Origin: Flavipsychrobacter sp.
GTDB taxonomy: Bacteria > Bacteroidota > Bacteroidia > Chitinophagales > Chitinophagaceae
Reading direction: 5' to 3'
Length of the DNA stretch: 64,000 bases
Assembly (NCBI GenBank): GCA_016787265.1
Contig: JAEUVF010000013.1
Coordinates: 606,116 to 670,115 of the forward strand
The position numbers were made by a program, and so were the translations under genes. Positions 9,086 to 18,013 of the stretch are shown piece after piece. The notes below the pieces were generated by a model. It was not told where the DNA came from, did no database searches, and worked only from the letters and a program-made list of their open reading frames with translations. The first letter of the stretch is position 1. Every line of letters starts with the position of its first letter.

Positions 9086-9997
9086 ATGTCAGCCAACAGT
9101 ATTATACCCGCCTTTCCGAGAATGTTAGAGGACGAGAGTATTTATATCATGCGGGAAGTAGCTGCCCAGTTTGAAAGACCGGCATTGTTATTCAGTGGAG
9201 GAAAGGATTCCATTACCCTGGTTCGCCTCGCACAGAAAGCATTCTGGCCAGGGAAAATACCATTTCCGCTGTTGCATGTGGATACAGGGCACAATTTTCC
9301 GGAGACGATTGAATTCCGCGACTGGCTGGTTCGTGAAACAGGTGCCGAGCTCATTGTTCGGTATGTGCAGGACAGCATTAATGCTGGAAAAGTAAAGGAA
9401 GAAACTGGCAAGTATGCCAGCCGCAATGTGCTGCAAACAGTTACCCTTCTTGATGCCATCGAAGAATTCAAATTTGATGCCTGCATTGGTGGTGCCAGAA
9501 GAGACGAAGAGAAAGCACGTGCCAAGGAACGCATCTTCTCCGTACGTGATGATTTCGGTCAGTGGGATCCCAAAAAGCAACGCCCGGAATTATTTGAAAT
9601 GCTGAATGGCAAAATAAATATCGGAGAGAATGTTCGGGTATTCCCCATCTCTAACTGGACCGAGCTCGATGTCTGGACCTATATAAAGGAAGAAAACATG
9701 GCAATCCCATCCATCTACTACACGCACAAGCGACAGGTAATTGAAAGGGATGGCATGATCTGGCCATATTCAGACTTTTTGAATACCAGTGAAGATGAAG
9801 TGCCGTTTGAAGAAATCGTTCGATTCAGAACCGTAGGCGATATGACCTGTACTGCAGCTGTTGCATCTACTGCAAATGAAATCGATGATATCATCCGTGA
9901 AATTCTCTCAGCGAAAATCTCTGAGCGTGGCGCCCGTATGGATGATAAAAGAAGTGAAGCTGCTATGGAACAAAGAAAAAAAGAAGGTTATTTCTAA
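9086..9997 (+). CDS. cysD: Sulfate adenylyltransferase small subunit
   Basis: The adenylyl-transferring subunit of ATP sulfurylase, which joins sulfate and ATP into APS together with the GTPase CysN. The PP-loop motif SGGKDS is at 37-42. The conserved GGARRDEEKARAKERI block and the IFPISNWTELDVW-like segment are present. It has 303 residues, typical of the family. Unusually its partner cysN is not adjacent. A DUF2490 gene and a siroheme synthase/permease fusion lie between them, though all are on one strand with short gaps and probably form one transcript. Confidence 0.95.
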   Translation: MSANSIIPAFPRMLEDESIYIMREVAAQFERPALLFSGGKDSITLVRLAQKAFWPGKIPFPLLHVDTGHNFPETIEFRDWLVRETGAELIVRYVQDSINAGKVKEETGKYASRNVLQTVTLLDAIEEFKFDACIGGARRDEEKARAKERIFSVRDDFGQWDPKKQRPELFEMLNGKINIGENVRVFPISNWTELDVWTYIKEENMAIPSIYYTHKRQVIERDGMIWPYSDFLNTSEDEVPFEEIVRFRTVGDMTCTAAVASTANEIDDIIREILSAKISERGARMDDKRSEAAMEQRKKEGYF

Positions 9998-10016
9998 GCA
10001 GGCGAAGCCAAGAAAT

Positions 10017-10793
10017 ATGCTTTCTTTCACCCAAAAACTAGTAACCCTGGCCTCTATAATTTACATATTGTCCCCCTCGGTGAGCTTAGCCCAAACTAGT
10101 GGCTTGCATGACCACAATTCCATTGGATGGTATCAGCTCAATACTACTACCAATCTTGGAAAGCGATGGGGCTTGCATTTGGATTATAACCAGCGTTACG
10201 CACCTTTTTCAGGCTCGCTCTTTCAGCGTTTGATCAGACCCGGTGTCAATTACAAACCCAATAACAAATGGCATTTCAGAGCCGGTTATGTATGGGTTGA
10301 AAACCGGCCATATGGAGATTTCCCTTTCAATACAGAAGGGCTGTTCACCAATGAACACAGAATCTACCAGATGGCCGCCTACCGTCACCAGCTGAGCCGG
10401 TTAGACATCCGCCACCGGGTAATGACAGAACAGCGCTGGCTGGAAAGGACCAACAGTTATCAGTATGCGAACAGGGTTCGTTATCAGGTAAAGACCCAGG
10501 TACCTATTATCTGGAAAAGCGGGCAGGCCAGCTTTCCATACCTGCAGGCATATGATGAAATCATGGTGGCATTTGGCAAAAACGTGCCAACCAACCGGTA
10601 TGATCAGAACCGCGCCGGTATCCTGGCAGGATATCATTTTTCAAAAAACTGCCAATTGGAAGCAGGTGTGATTTATATCCACCAGCAGTTACAGCGCAAA
10701 CAAAACAATCAATCGATTTTTCTTCATAATACCTGCTTACAGGCGAACCTGTATGTTCAGGTAAACAGTTATAAAAAAGCAAAAGGAAAATGA
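10017..10793 (+). CDS. DUF2490 family secreted protein, probable outer-membrane beta-barrel
   Basis: A 258-residue protein with a cleavable signal peptide (about residues 1-25, ending VSLAQ). The rest is rich in alternating aromatic and polar residues typical of a beta-barrel and matches what I know of DUF2490. The function of the family is not established. The ATG at 10017 is chosen because the signal peptide starts there; a longer reading would overlap cysD. Its stop codon overlaps the start of the siroheme synthase/TSUP fusion in an ATGA junction, which points to coupled translation. Its location inside the sulfate operon suggests, by inference only, a role in passage or sensing of a sulfur compound at the outer membrane. 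Confidence 0.75.
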   Translation: MLSFTQKLVTLASIIYILSPSVSLAQTSGLHDHNSIGWYQLNTTTNLGKRWGLHLDYNQRYAPFSGSLFQRLIRPGVNYKPNNKWHFRAGYVWVENRPYGDFPFNTEGLFTNEHRIYQMAAYRHQLSRLDIRHRVMTEQRWLERTNSYQYANRVRYQVKTQVPIIWKSGQASFPYLQAYDEIMVAFGKNVPTNRYDQNRAGILAGYHFSKNCQLEAGVIYIHQQLQRKQNNQSIFLHNTCLQANLYVQVNSYKKAKGK

Positions 10794-12277
10794 CACCCAC
10801 AGCAGTCAATAATTTATACCCAGTCTTTCTTAAACTCGACCAGCTTCAGGTGCTGGTTGTGGGAGGCGGTTATGTGGGTGAGGAAAAGCTCAATTCACTG
10901 CTGAAATCTTCTCCCAATGCCAGCATTAAACTGGTGGGAAGAGAGATCAGTCCGGCTATTAAAGCATTACAAAGCAGCTTCGAAAAACTGCAACTTGTTG
11001 AAAAGCTGTTTGAGCCATCTGATCTCGATGGACAAGACCTGGTAATTGCTGCTACCAATGACAAAATCCTGAATGCGGCAGTAAAAGAAGCGGCAGCAGC
11101 AAAAGGTATTCTGGCCAATATCGCAGACACACCAGATCTCTGTGATTTTTACCTGGGCAGCATAGTTAATAAGGGAGACCTGAAAATTGCTATCAGCACC
11201 AATGGTAAATCACCTACCGTAGCCAAGCGCCTGAAAGAATTGCTGAATGAAGCCATTCCGTCTGAAATGGACCAGGTATTGGATAATATGCAGGTGCTTC
11301 GGTCCCGAATGAACGGGAATTTTTCCGAGAAGGTAAAACAACTCAATGATATCACCCTGGTACTCGTAGATGATACTCAACCCAGAAAAATTAACGAAGA
11401 AAAAAAATGGAAATCCATTGCAACCAAACTGATCATTCTGTTTGCAGCAATGATTGTTGGACACCTGATCCTGTCCTCCATACCGCTTCCTCCCTTGCCT
11501 GAAATCTGGGCAAGTACCAGAGAATATATCAACCAGAATTTCCTGTATTTCATGCTGGCTGGTTTCCTTGCACAATTGGTGGATGGCTTACTGGGTATGG
11601 GATATGGAGTTACTTCCGCCACCTGTTTAATCACCGCCGGGGTTAACCCTGTTTCGGTTAGTGCCGCCATTCATACCTCAGAAATATTTTCTGCCGGAGT
11701 AAGTGGATATAGCCATTATCGCTTTGGGAATGTGAACAAAAAATTATTCAAGCACCTCGTGATTCCTGGAGTGTTGGGTGCCATCCTGGGAGCTGCCATG
11801 CTGGTTTTCCTGGGAGAAACCGCCGGCGATTGGCTGATGCCCATCATCGCGCTTTACGCCATGTTCCTTGGATTTAAAATATTCAGTCGCGCTTTCCAGC
11901 ATTCAACTCCAAATAAAAAAATCAAACGAGTTGGCTGGCTTGCCTGGTGTGGTGGTTTTCTTGATTCCTTTGGAGGGGGCGGCTGGGGACCTATCGTTAC
12001 CAGTACCCTGATTTCAAAAGGCAAAAGTCCCAGGTACACAATTGGAACAGTAAGTCTGACTGAATTTTTTATAACCTTGGCAAGTGCAGCAACTTTCTTC
12101 TTTACAGCAGGTTTAGGACACTGGCCAGTGGTGGCTGGATTACTGATCGGAGGTGTTATTGCTGCCCCCATTTCTGCGCGGCTCGCAGGTAAACTACCCG
12201 CCAAAACCATGATGATTGGGGTAGGCATTATCGTTATGATCTGGAGTATTCGTTTAATTATAAAATCATTTGTTTAA
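10790..12277 (+). CDS. Fusion of precorrin-2 dehydrogenase/ferrochelatase (CysG-B type) with TauE/SafE (TSUP) permease
   Basis: Residues 1 to about 190 form a siroheme synthase N-terminal domain. The NAD-binding loop is VLVVGGGYVGEEKL near 20-33, and the conserved PDLCDFYLGSIV and TNGKSPTVAKRLKELL segments follow. This half should oxidise precorrin-2 and insert iron to give siroheme. Residues from about 205 on are a polytopic membrane domain of the TauE/SafE sulfite exporter class, with the typical DGLLGMGYG and DSFGGGGWGP repeats. One protein therefore links cofactor synthesis with transport of sulfite, sulfate or a related anion across the inner membrane. The direction and substrate cannot be read from the sequence. 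No other sulfate transporter is seen in the operon, so uptake is plausible. Confidence 0.88.
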   Translation: MTPTAVNNLYPVFLKLDQLQVLVVGGGYVGEEKLNSLLKSSPNASIKLVGREISPAIKALQSSFEKLQLVEKLFEPSDLDGQDLVIAATNDKILNAAVKEAAAAKGILANIADTPDLCDFYLGSIVNKGDLKIAISTNGKSPTVAKRLKELLNEAIPSEMDQVLDNMQVLRSRMNGNFSEKVKQLNDITLVLVDDTQPRKINEEKKWKSIATKLIILFAAMIVGHLILSSIPLPPLPEIWASTREYINQNFLYFMLAGFLAQLVDGLLGMGYGVTSATCLITAGVNPVSVSAAIHTSEIFSAGVSGYSHYRFGNVNKKLFKHLVIPGVLGAILGAAMLVFLGETAGDWLMPIIALYAMFLGFKIFSRAFQHSTPNKKIKRVGWLAWCGGFLDSFGGGGWGPIVTSTLISKGKSPRYTIGTVSLTEFFITLASAATFFFTAGLGHWPVVAGLLIGGVIAAPISARLAGKLPAKTMMIGVGIIVMIWSIRLIIKSFV

Positions 12278-12294
12278 TATTTAATGTTTCTTGT

Positions 12295-13542
12295 ATGGAT
12301 ATCGTAAGAATTGCAACAGCGGGTAGTGTGGATGATGGGAAAAGCACCCTGATTGGAAGATTGCTGTATGAAACCAACAGCATCACCGCGGATAAACTGG
12401 AAGCAATCGAAAGAGCAAGTAAGAGGAGAGGAGTGGACTATACAGATCTTTCTCTTTTAACAGACGGACTCATCGCTGAAAGAGAACAAGGTATTACCAT
12501 TGATGTGGCCCATATTTATTTTTCAACGCCTACGCGTAAATACATCATTGCTGATACGCCGGGCCATTTTGAATATACGCGCAATATGATTACCGGTGCA
12601 AGTAATGCACAGGTAGCCATTATCCTGATTGATGCAAGAAATGGCATCGTGGAACAAACCCATCGGCATTTTTATATCACTCAATTGTTACGCATTCCCT
12701 ATGTAGTTGTCTGCGTGAATAAAATGGACCTGGTGAATTATGCCGAAGACCCCTTCAATCAGATTCGCCAGCAGTTTGAAGAACTCTTTGAAAAAGCAAA
12801 CTACAAGGAACAACACCTCCAGTTTATTCCGGCTTCTTCCCTGTATGGCGATAATATTTCTACCAGATCCTCTCAACTGGATTGGTATGATGGTCCTTCC
12901 TTACTTGAGTTTATGGAAGGAATCGACTGGCACGCAAGCCAGAACCAGCTTCCTGCCCGTTTCCCGGTTCAATACGTGATTCGTCCTAAATCAGAGCAAT
13001 GGCATGATTTCAGGGGATTCGCAGGTAAACTGAGCAGCGGTACACTGTCAAAAGGGGACAAGGTTGTTGCCTTGCCCTCACAACAGGAATCGGTTATCGA
13101 TGATATTTACAAATTTGAAGAATCACTCAACCAGGCAGAATCCGGCGACTCCGTTGTGATCACCCTGAAAGATGAAATTGATATTAGTCGCGGGGATATG
13201 CTCGTAAAAAAAGAAGAGCAACCGGCTCCATTGAAAGAAATATCCGCACAGGTCTGCTGGCTGGATCATACGCCGCTTAAAGCAGGTAAAACTTACCTGT
13301 TACAGCATGGCAGCAACCGGGTAAAAGCAAAAATCACCAATCTCTATGCCAGTATCAATGTACTGGATTATAAGACCATTGATGATGTGGAAGAAATTGG
13401 ACTAAATGAAATTGGTTATATCTCCCTGAAAACTGCCAAACCGGTAAATGCGGATACCTATGCCGCTAACAAACGCAATGGCAGTTTTATCCTGATAGAT
13501 GAGGGCTCCAACAGCACGGTAGGGGTGGGCTTTATTGGTTAA
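12295..13542 (+). CDS. cysN: Sulfate adenylyltransferase large subunit (GTPase)
   Basis: GTPase subunit that drives APS formation by CysD. The translational GTPase motifs are present: G1 GSVDDGKSTLIGR at 10-22, G3 DTPGHFEYT, and G4 NKMDLV. An EF-Tu-like beta-barrel region follows. The protein stops at 415 residues, so the C-terminal APS-kinase (CysC) domain found in CysNC fusions is absent, in agreement with the APS-type CysH. It starts 17 bases after the fusion gene and is the last gene of the sulfur cluster. A clear separate promoter for ftsE begins inside its last codons. Confidence 0.95.
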   Translation: MDIVRIATAGSVDDGKSTLIGRLLYETNSITADKLEAIERASKRRGVDYTDLSLLTDGLIAEREQGITIDVAHIYFSTPTRKYIIADTPGHFEYTRNMITGASNAQVAIILIDARNGIVEQTHRHFYITQLLRIPYVVVCVNKMDLVNYAEDPFNQIRQQFEELFEKANYKEQHLQFIPASSLYGDNISTRSSQLDWYDGPSLLEFMEGIDWHASQNQLPARFPVQYVIRPKSEQWHDFRGFAGKLSSGTLSKGDKVVALPSQQESVIDDIYKFEESLNQAESGDSVVITLKDEIDISRGDMLVKKEEQPAPLKEISAQVCWLDHTPLKAGKTYLLQHGSNRVKAKITNLYASINVLDYKTIDDVEEIGLNEIGYISLKTAKPVNADTYAANKRNGSFILIDEGSNSTVGVGFIG

Positions 13543-13565
13543 CTTATCATTTACCGTTACATTTG
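13535..13565 (+). promoter_or_regulatory. ftsE promoter
   Basis: TTG at 13535-13537, a 20-base spacer, and TACATTTG at 13558-13565 fit the Bacteroidota consensus. The -33 element lies inside the end of cysN. The -7 box ends 23 bases before the ftsE ATG, the same distance as at smc and pdhB. Confidence 0.6.
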
Positions 13566-13588
13566 CCAGTATCAATCAGGTACCAGCT

Positions 13589-14278
13589 ATGGCAGAAAAG
13601 ATAATCGAACTTAGAAACGCGAATATATACCAGGGCAGTAATCTTATTCTTCAGGATGTAAACATCACCATCAACAGGGGGGAGTTTGTATACCTGGTTG
13701 GCAAAACCGGAACAGGTAAATCCAGTTTATTAAAAACACTATACGGAGACCTTCCTTTGAATGAAGGTGAAGGCCAGGTAGTAGGATTTAATCTCAAGGA
13801 AATGGATTGGAAAAAAGTCCCCTTCCTGCGCCGCAACCTTGGGGTGGTATTCCAGGATTTTCAATTACTGACCGACCGGAACGTTAACAACAACCTGAAA
13901 TTTGTACTACGTGCAACCGGTTGGAAGGATGAGCAACTGATGGATGAAAAAATCGCGGATGTGCTCGACAAAGTTGGCCTGAAATCAAAAGGATTTAAAT
14001 ATCCTTTCGAAATGTCTGGTGGTGAGCAGCAGCGGGTTGATATCGCGCGTGCATTGCTCAATTCTCCAAAGCTGATACTCGCTGATGAACCGACTGGAAA
14101 CCTCGATCCTGAAACCTCTGACGAAATCATGCAATTATTGTTTCACATCAGCAGGGATTATGGTGCTGCAGTAGTGATGGCCACCCACGATTATCCGGTT
14201 ATCCAGAAATATCCTGCGAGAACATTAAGAACAGATAAGGGGAGAGTGGAGGATAATGCTACGATAAATATGCTATAA
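13589..14278 (+). CDS. ftsE: FtsE-like ABC transporter ATP-binding protein
   Basis: ABC ATPase of the FtsE/LolD size class, 229 residues from the ATG at 13589. It shows Walker [10 protein letters not shown], signature [16 protein letters not shown], Walker [13 protein letters not shown] and the H-loop THDYPV. With FtsX it would regulate peptidoglycan hydrolases at the division site. A longer in-frame start at 13535 is rejected because the promoter lies between the two. No ftsX is adjacent, so the FtsE name rests on sequence resemblance. The gene overlaps the convergent glycosyltransferase gene by 20 bases at the 3' end. Confidence 0.8.
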   Translation: MAEKIIELRNANIYQGSNLILQDVNITINRGEFVYLVGKTGTGKSSLLKTLYGDLPLNEGEGQVVGFNLKEMDWKKVPFLRRNLGVVFQDFQLLTDRNVNNNLKFVLRATGWKDEQLMDEKIADVLDKVGLKSKGFKYPFEMSGGEQQRVDIARALLNSPKLILADEPTGNLDPETSDEIMQLLFHISRDYGAAVVMATHDYPVIQKYPARTLRTDKGRVEDNATINML

Positions 14279-15386
14279 GTGCTTTCGCATTTGTTGCAGT
14301 ATCAAAATGCTGCAGCAACAAATTCTTGCGAAGCCGGATTTCTTCTTCTCCAAAGGGCAAATGGTATAACTGTTGAACAATTCGCTGGAAAGCTGTTGAA
14401 GTTTCTGCCACATGGCAAAGCGGCGCTAATGGACTTCCCTCAACAGCTGCCTGGTTCACGATGCAATGCCGGCCATTATACAAGGCATTCAGAAGTTTCA
14501 GTTTGATACCGGTTTTATTGAAAGAAGGCAGAATATTGATTTGTGCCTTTCCAATCAGATCCTGTAATTCTCTTTCTTCCGGATTCCCAACAAGGCAGGT
14601 GTGCGTGTTCTGGTGAGCGATTCGTTGTAATCTGGCTGATGGATTTTTACCGGCAACCACAAACGGGATTTTCAATTTTTCAAATACCTCAGTAAGCAGC
14701 CAGATCGCAGCTTTTTCATTTTCCGTCACACTCAGATTACCATGATAAAGACAAAACGATCCGATCCCTTCAGCTGCTTTCACTTCCCGGAATGGATGAA
14801 ATACGGGAAGGTAATGCACCCATTTCCCATGAAACTCTTTTTTGTAATATTCCTCATCTCGTTCAGACAAAGTCAGAACAGGCCAGGAAGCAGCTACTTT
14901 TCTTTCCTGCTTTGATAACAACCGGCTTTCATTCCAAAAATAAATTCGTTTGAATAGGGAGCGCTCATGACGGGAGAGTTCCTTGTAATAAGTTGTTTCC
15001 ACATTGAACAACCGGAGAACGATTTTACGATTCTCGAATCGGGCATCGCCAAGTAAGGCTGAACAATGAATGCCTTCCAGCAAGATCGGATGGTTATCCT
15101 GACTGAGCCTGTCGAGCAATTTATCACTGCTTCTTGAGCATACAATATAAGGCAGATGAAAACAGAATCCCTTGTGCCCCTCCTGCCGTTTGTAGTAATG
15201 AACTTCTTTGCAGTATGTATTCAGAATGGGTTGCTCACCCCTGCCATATTCAAAGCAATGCAGGATAATTTGAACTCCCTGTTCATGCAAAGCCCGAATG
15301 GTTGAAAAAATATCCAGCACGCCACCATAATCCAGTGGATAGGGCACGTCATGACTAACGATATGTATGGTTTTTCCTTCTGACAC
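14259..15386 (-). CDS. Glycosyltransferase, GT4-like
   Basis: A 375-residue protein with the GT-B architecture. Its N-terminal Rossmann half begins KTIHIVSHDVPYPLDYGG, a typical acceptor-side loop. The C-terminal half contains AGKNPSARL and a donor-side region near GIKLKLLNALYNGRHCIVN, in which the E-x7-E motif of classic group 1 enzymes is not obvious. It presumably transfers a sugar in surface polysaccharide or glycan synthesis; substrate unknown. It uses a GTG start and lies seven bases after the next glycosyltransferase in the same operon. Its last 20 bases overlap ftsE on the other strand. Confidence 0.72.
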   Translation of the reverse strand: MSEGKTIHIVSHDVPYPLDYGGVLDIFSTIRALHEQGVQIILHCFEYGRGEQPILNTYCKEVHYYKRQEGHKGFCFHLPYIVCSRSSDKLLDRLSQDNHPILLEGIHCSALLGDARFENRKIVLRLFNVETTYYKELSRHERSLFKRIYFWNESRLLSKQERKVAASWPVLTLSERDEEYYKKEFHGKWVHYLPVFHPFREVKAAEGIGSFCLYHGNLSVTENEKAAIWLLTEVFEKLKIPFVVAGKNPSARLQRIAHQNTHTCLVGNPEERELQDLIGKAQINILPSFNKTGIKLKLLNALYNGRHCIVNQAAVEGSPLAPLCHVAETSTAFQRIVQQLYHLPFGEEEIRLRKNLLLQHFDTATNAKALIAYLS

Positions 15387-15393
15387 CAGGACC

Positions 15394-16479
15394 TTATATT
15401 GATTGATAAATAGCCAGCAATGCTTTTTCTTCCTTCTCCCAATTCCACTCCTGGCGCATTTTCAGGCAGTTTTCCTGTAATTGTTTATATAGTAACCCAT
15501 CTGTGAGCAAATTGTTTATGGAAGCGGCCAGTTCAACCGGATCCGTTGCAGAAGTCAAAACCGCTACCGGAAAATCCTGGTTTAACTGCCTGTACACGGG
15601 AAAATCAACCGCTACCTGGGGAGTTGCAGCATGTACATAATCAAAAAAACGATTGGCCAGGGAATAATAGTTACTCAGGCCCTGGTTTTCAAATAAGGTA
15701 AATCCCATCTTTGCCCTTGCCGTTATGCCTTTTAATTCCGATGGCGGTAGTTTTCCTTTCAGCTGCACCCGGTCTTCCAACCGGTATCGCCTGATTAACT
15801 CCCTGGTTTGCTCCAGAAAATTACCATCTCCATAAATATGCAGCGGCATGTTTACATATTGCATGGCAGGTATCAACACTTCAAAGAGCCGGCCTTCATT
15901 TACCGCTCCCTGATAAACAAGAAAGGATTCTTTTTCCAACGAAAACCTGCTCTCCGATAATTTTGGAACATTCCGGATAACATCATATTGTACCCCATAT
16001 TCCTTTTCAAATATCCGCGCGATAGGTTCATTAACGGTATAGCCTATGCGAAAACGGGGAATGCAGAAAGACTCAATTTTTTTCCAGCTTTTATAGATCA
16101 GTGGACGGCTCACCACTTCTTTCATTTCGCAAAACAATTCATGTGCATCATAAACTCTCACAATTCTTTTAATTCCGGAAGCCAGGTAAACCGGCAGGAT
16201 GGTGTCAAGATCGATGGCGCAAAGAATCTGAGCCCGCTGAAACAGTAACCAGGCCAGTAATTTAAGGTTGTATTCGAAATAAAACAGCTTGCCTTTTTCA
16301 AACCAGACCGGAATTCTTTTTTGGTGAAAGGGGAGAGGAGCTAATGCGGGACTATTTTTCTTCTTAACACCCACCAGGCTTACATCATAACCCGCAGCAG
16401 CAAGCGAACCTGCTATTCGTTGCATTCGCTGGTCATAATTCAGCTCGTTGGTTACTGTGAATATGATCCGCTTACTCAT
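15394..16479 (-). CDS. Group 1 glycosyltransferase
   Basis: A 361-residue GT-B glycosyltransferase. The chosen ATG at 16479 gives the expected start KRIIFTVTNELNYDQRMQRIA. A GT4-like C-terminal domain follows, with IYGDGNFLEQ and KGKLPPSELKGI, and a region equivalent to the donor-binding loop near FENQGLSNYYSLANRFFDYVHA. A longer upstream reading overlaps the preceding gene and has no similarity to the family. It overlaps the oxidoreductase gene by 8 bases, so the two are translationally coupled. With the next gene it probably acts in one glycan pathway; the acceptor is unknown. Confidence 0.78.
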   Translation of the reverse strand: MSKRIIFTVTNELNYDQRMQRIAGSLAAAGYDVSLVGVKKKNSPALAPLPFHQKRIPVWFEKGKLFYFEYNLKLLAWLLFQRAQILCAIDLDTILPVYLASGIKRIVRVYDAHELFCEMKEVVSRPLIYKSWKKIESFCIPRFRIGYTVNEPIARIFEKEYGVQYDVIRNVPKLSESRFSLEKESFLVYQGAVNEGRLFEVLIPAMQYVNMPLHIYGDGNFLEQTRELIRRYRLEDRVQLKGKLPPSELKGITARAKMGFTLFENQGLSNYYSLANRFFDYVHAATPQVAVDFPVYRQLNQDFPVAVLTSATDPVELAASINNLLTDGLLYKQLQENCLKMRQEWNWEKEEKALLAIYQSI

Positions 16480-17494
16480 GCAGCTTCCTCCGGTTTCCCA
16501 TTTTCGCATAAATGGCTTCAATGATAGCCACCGTCTGAAATGCTTCTTCCGGCTCCAGAAAACCATTGGCAGGATTTTCCAGTGCATTCAGCATGGCTTC
16601 ATAAACAAGGTGGTGCTGGCTGCTGCTTCCTTCATAAGTACCATACTGGTTGGGCAGCAGCTTTGTAAATGCTGGCAGCTCCAGCCCATCTGCATCCAGA
16701 TAACTGATTTCATTCAGATACGCGCCTCCAATCTTTATCGTTCCCTTTTCTCCGAAAAGAGTGATGGAACCTTCCATATTTCGACCATGCGCATTCAGGC
16801 TGTATTGCATCGTTCCGCTTATTCCGGAGGAAAATTCCAGCACTGCCACACCCTGATCCTCGAATTCAATACAAGCTGGGTGCAGCCGGTTTTCCGCTGA
16901 TGCGAAAGCAACTTTTTTCATCGGTCCAAAATACCAGTATAACAGATCTACAAAATGACTGAATTGTGTAAATAAAGGGCCGCCGTCCAATTCCAACGTG
17001 CCACGCCAGGCAGACTGCCTGAAATAATCCGTGTTTCGGTTCCAGAAAGCATTCAACTGAAATCCAATCAAGCTTCCGAGTTGACGTTTAGCCAGCACCT
17101 GCTTTACCCAGGCAACCGGTGGATTGAATCTATTTTGTTTAACAACAAACAGTTTTTTATTAAACAATCTTGCAGTCTGAATCATATCTGCCGCATCCCT
17201 GGCTGTCAGTGCCATTGGTTTTTCGCAGAGTACATGGGCACCGCTGCGGAGGGCTTCCATGCTGTGTTCAGCATGCCAACCATTGGGGGTGCAGATTACT
17301 ACAATATCAGGTTTTTCCTGGTCCAGTAGTTCAGATAGTTTATTATAAAAAGGGACTTTATAGTTATCAGCAATAACCTGGGCTTTTTCCGGCACAATAT
17401 CCGCTACTCCTACCAGCATTCCATACCGGGCAGCCAGGGCAGCATGTTTCTTTCCAATATGTCCACATCCGAGAACTGCGATCCGGTATTGCAT
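16472..17494 (-). CDS. Gfo/Idh/MocA family oxidoreductase
   Basis: NAD(P)-dependent sugar or cyclitol oxidoreductase of 340 residues. The Rossmann loop VLGCGHIGKKHA is at the N-terminus. The EKPMALTARDA motif with the conserved EKP lies near residue 93, and the C-terminal substrate domain is complete. The ATG at 17494 gives the normal family start; an in-frame ATG eight codons upstream is possible. It is first of a three-gene minus-strand set with two glycosyltransferases, so it may make a nucleotide-sugar precursor (for example a 3-keto sugar) for a surface glycan. That role is inferred from context only. Confidence 0.85.
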   Translation of the reverse strand: MQYRIAVLGCGHIGKKHAALAARYGMLVGVADIVPEKAQVIADNYKVPFYNKLSELLDQEKPDIVVICTPNGWHAEHSMEALRSGAHVLCEKPMALTARDAADMIQTARLFNKKLFVVKQNRFNPPVAWVKQVLAKRQLGSLIGFQLNAFWNRNTDYFRQSAWRGTLELDGGPLFTQFSHFVDLLYWYFGPMKKVAFASAENRLHPACIEFEDQGVAVLEFSSGISGTMQYSLNAHGRNMEGSITLFGEKGTIKIGGAYLNEISYLDADGLELPAFTKLLPNQYGTYEGSSSQHHLVYEAMLNALENPANGFLEPEEAFQTVAIIEAIYAKMGNRRKLHE

Positions 17495-17564
17495 GGGAGT
17501 TAACAAATAAGGAAGCAAAATCCAAAAAAATTAGGAGAACTCAAGTGAATTGCAGGATTTTTAG

Positions 17565-17572
17565 TAGCTTTG
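17565..17572 (+). promoter_or_regulatory. rpsO -7 promoter element
   Basis: TAGCTTTG matches TAnnTTTG. It lies in the divergent gap between the minus-strand oxidoreductase and rpsO and leaves a leader of roughly 45 bases. No good -33 TTG is seen. Confidence 0.5.
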
Positions 17573-17623
17573 CCGCCAATTTAAGAAGTTTATAAAATTG
17601 GATGTTTCGTAAAAAACACAAAG

Positions 17624-17896
17624 ATGTCTTATTTAACTAAAGAAAAAAAAGCGAATATTTTCGCTGAATTCGGGGGTAATGCTGCGAACACAGGTTCTAT
17701 TGAAGGACAGATTGCACTGCTGACTGAGCGTATCAGTTCTATTTCCAAGCACCTGCAGGCAAACAAAAAAGATTTTTCTACTCACCGCGGGCTGATGCAA
17801 ATGGTAGGTAAGCGTAAGCGCTTGCTGACCTACATGAGCAAACACAATCTGACTGGTTATCGTCAGTTGATTGAAAAACTCGGTATCCGCAAATAA
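17624..17896 (+). CDS. rpsO: 30S ribosomal protein S15
   Basis: Primary rRNA-binding protein of the small subunit that contacts helices 20-22 of 16S rRNA. It is 90 residues, essentially the universal length of 89. Diagnostic segments are GSIEGQIALLTERISSISKHLQANKKDFSTHR-type helix-turn-helix (residues 22-53, only partly quoted here) and the KRKRLLTYM region followed by YRQLIEKLGIRK at the end. It is followed by a strong terminator and then pnp, the classic rpsO-pnp order of many bacteria. Confidence 0.97.
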   Translation: MSYLTKEKKANIFAEFGGNAANTGSIEGQIALLTERISSISKHLQANKKDFSTHRGLMQMVGKRKRLLTYMSKHNLTGYRQLIEKLGIRK

Positions 17897-17917
17897 GAGT
17901 AAAGATGATATTGCTGT

Positions 17918-17958
17918 ACTATTCCCAACTGAAAACCTCATGTTGGGAATAGTTTTTT
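17918..17958 (+). terminator. Intrinsic terminator after rpsO
   Basis: A perfect 12-bp stem, ACTATTCCCAAC at 17918-17929 with GTTGGGAATAGT at 17942-17953, is followed by a run of six T. It separates rpsO from pnp. Confidence 0.9.
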
Positions 17959-18013
17959 GCATGCCATCCCTTTTTTGTTCTTTTACTAACAGCATTAAAC
18001 CATCCGAATTAAC

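Noticed and set aside
9861..10016. Extended N-terminus of the DUF2490 protein
   Set aside because: It would overlap cysD in another frame; the signal peptide starts at 10017.
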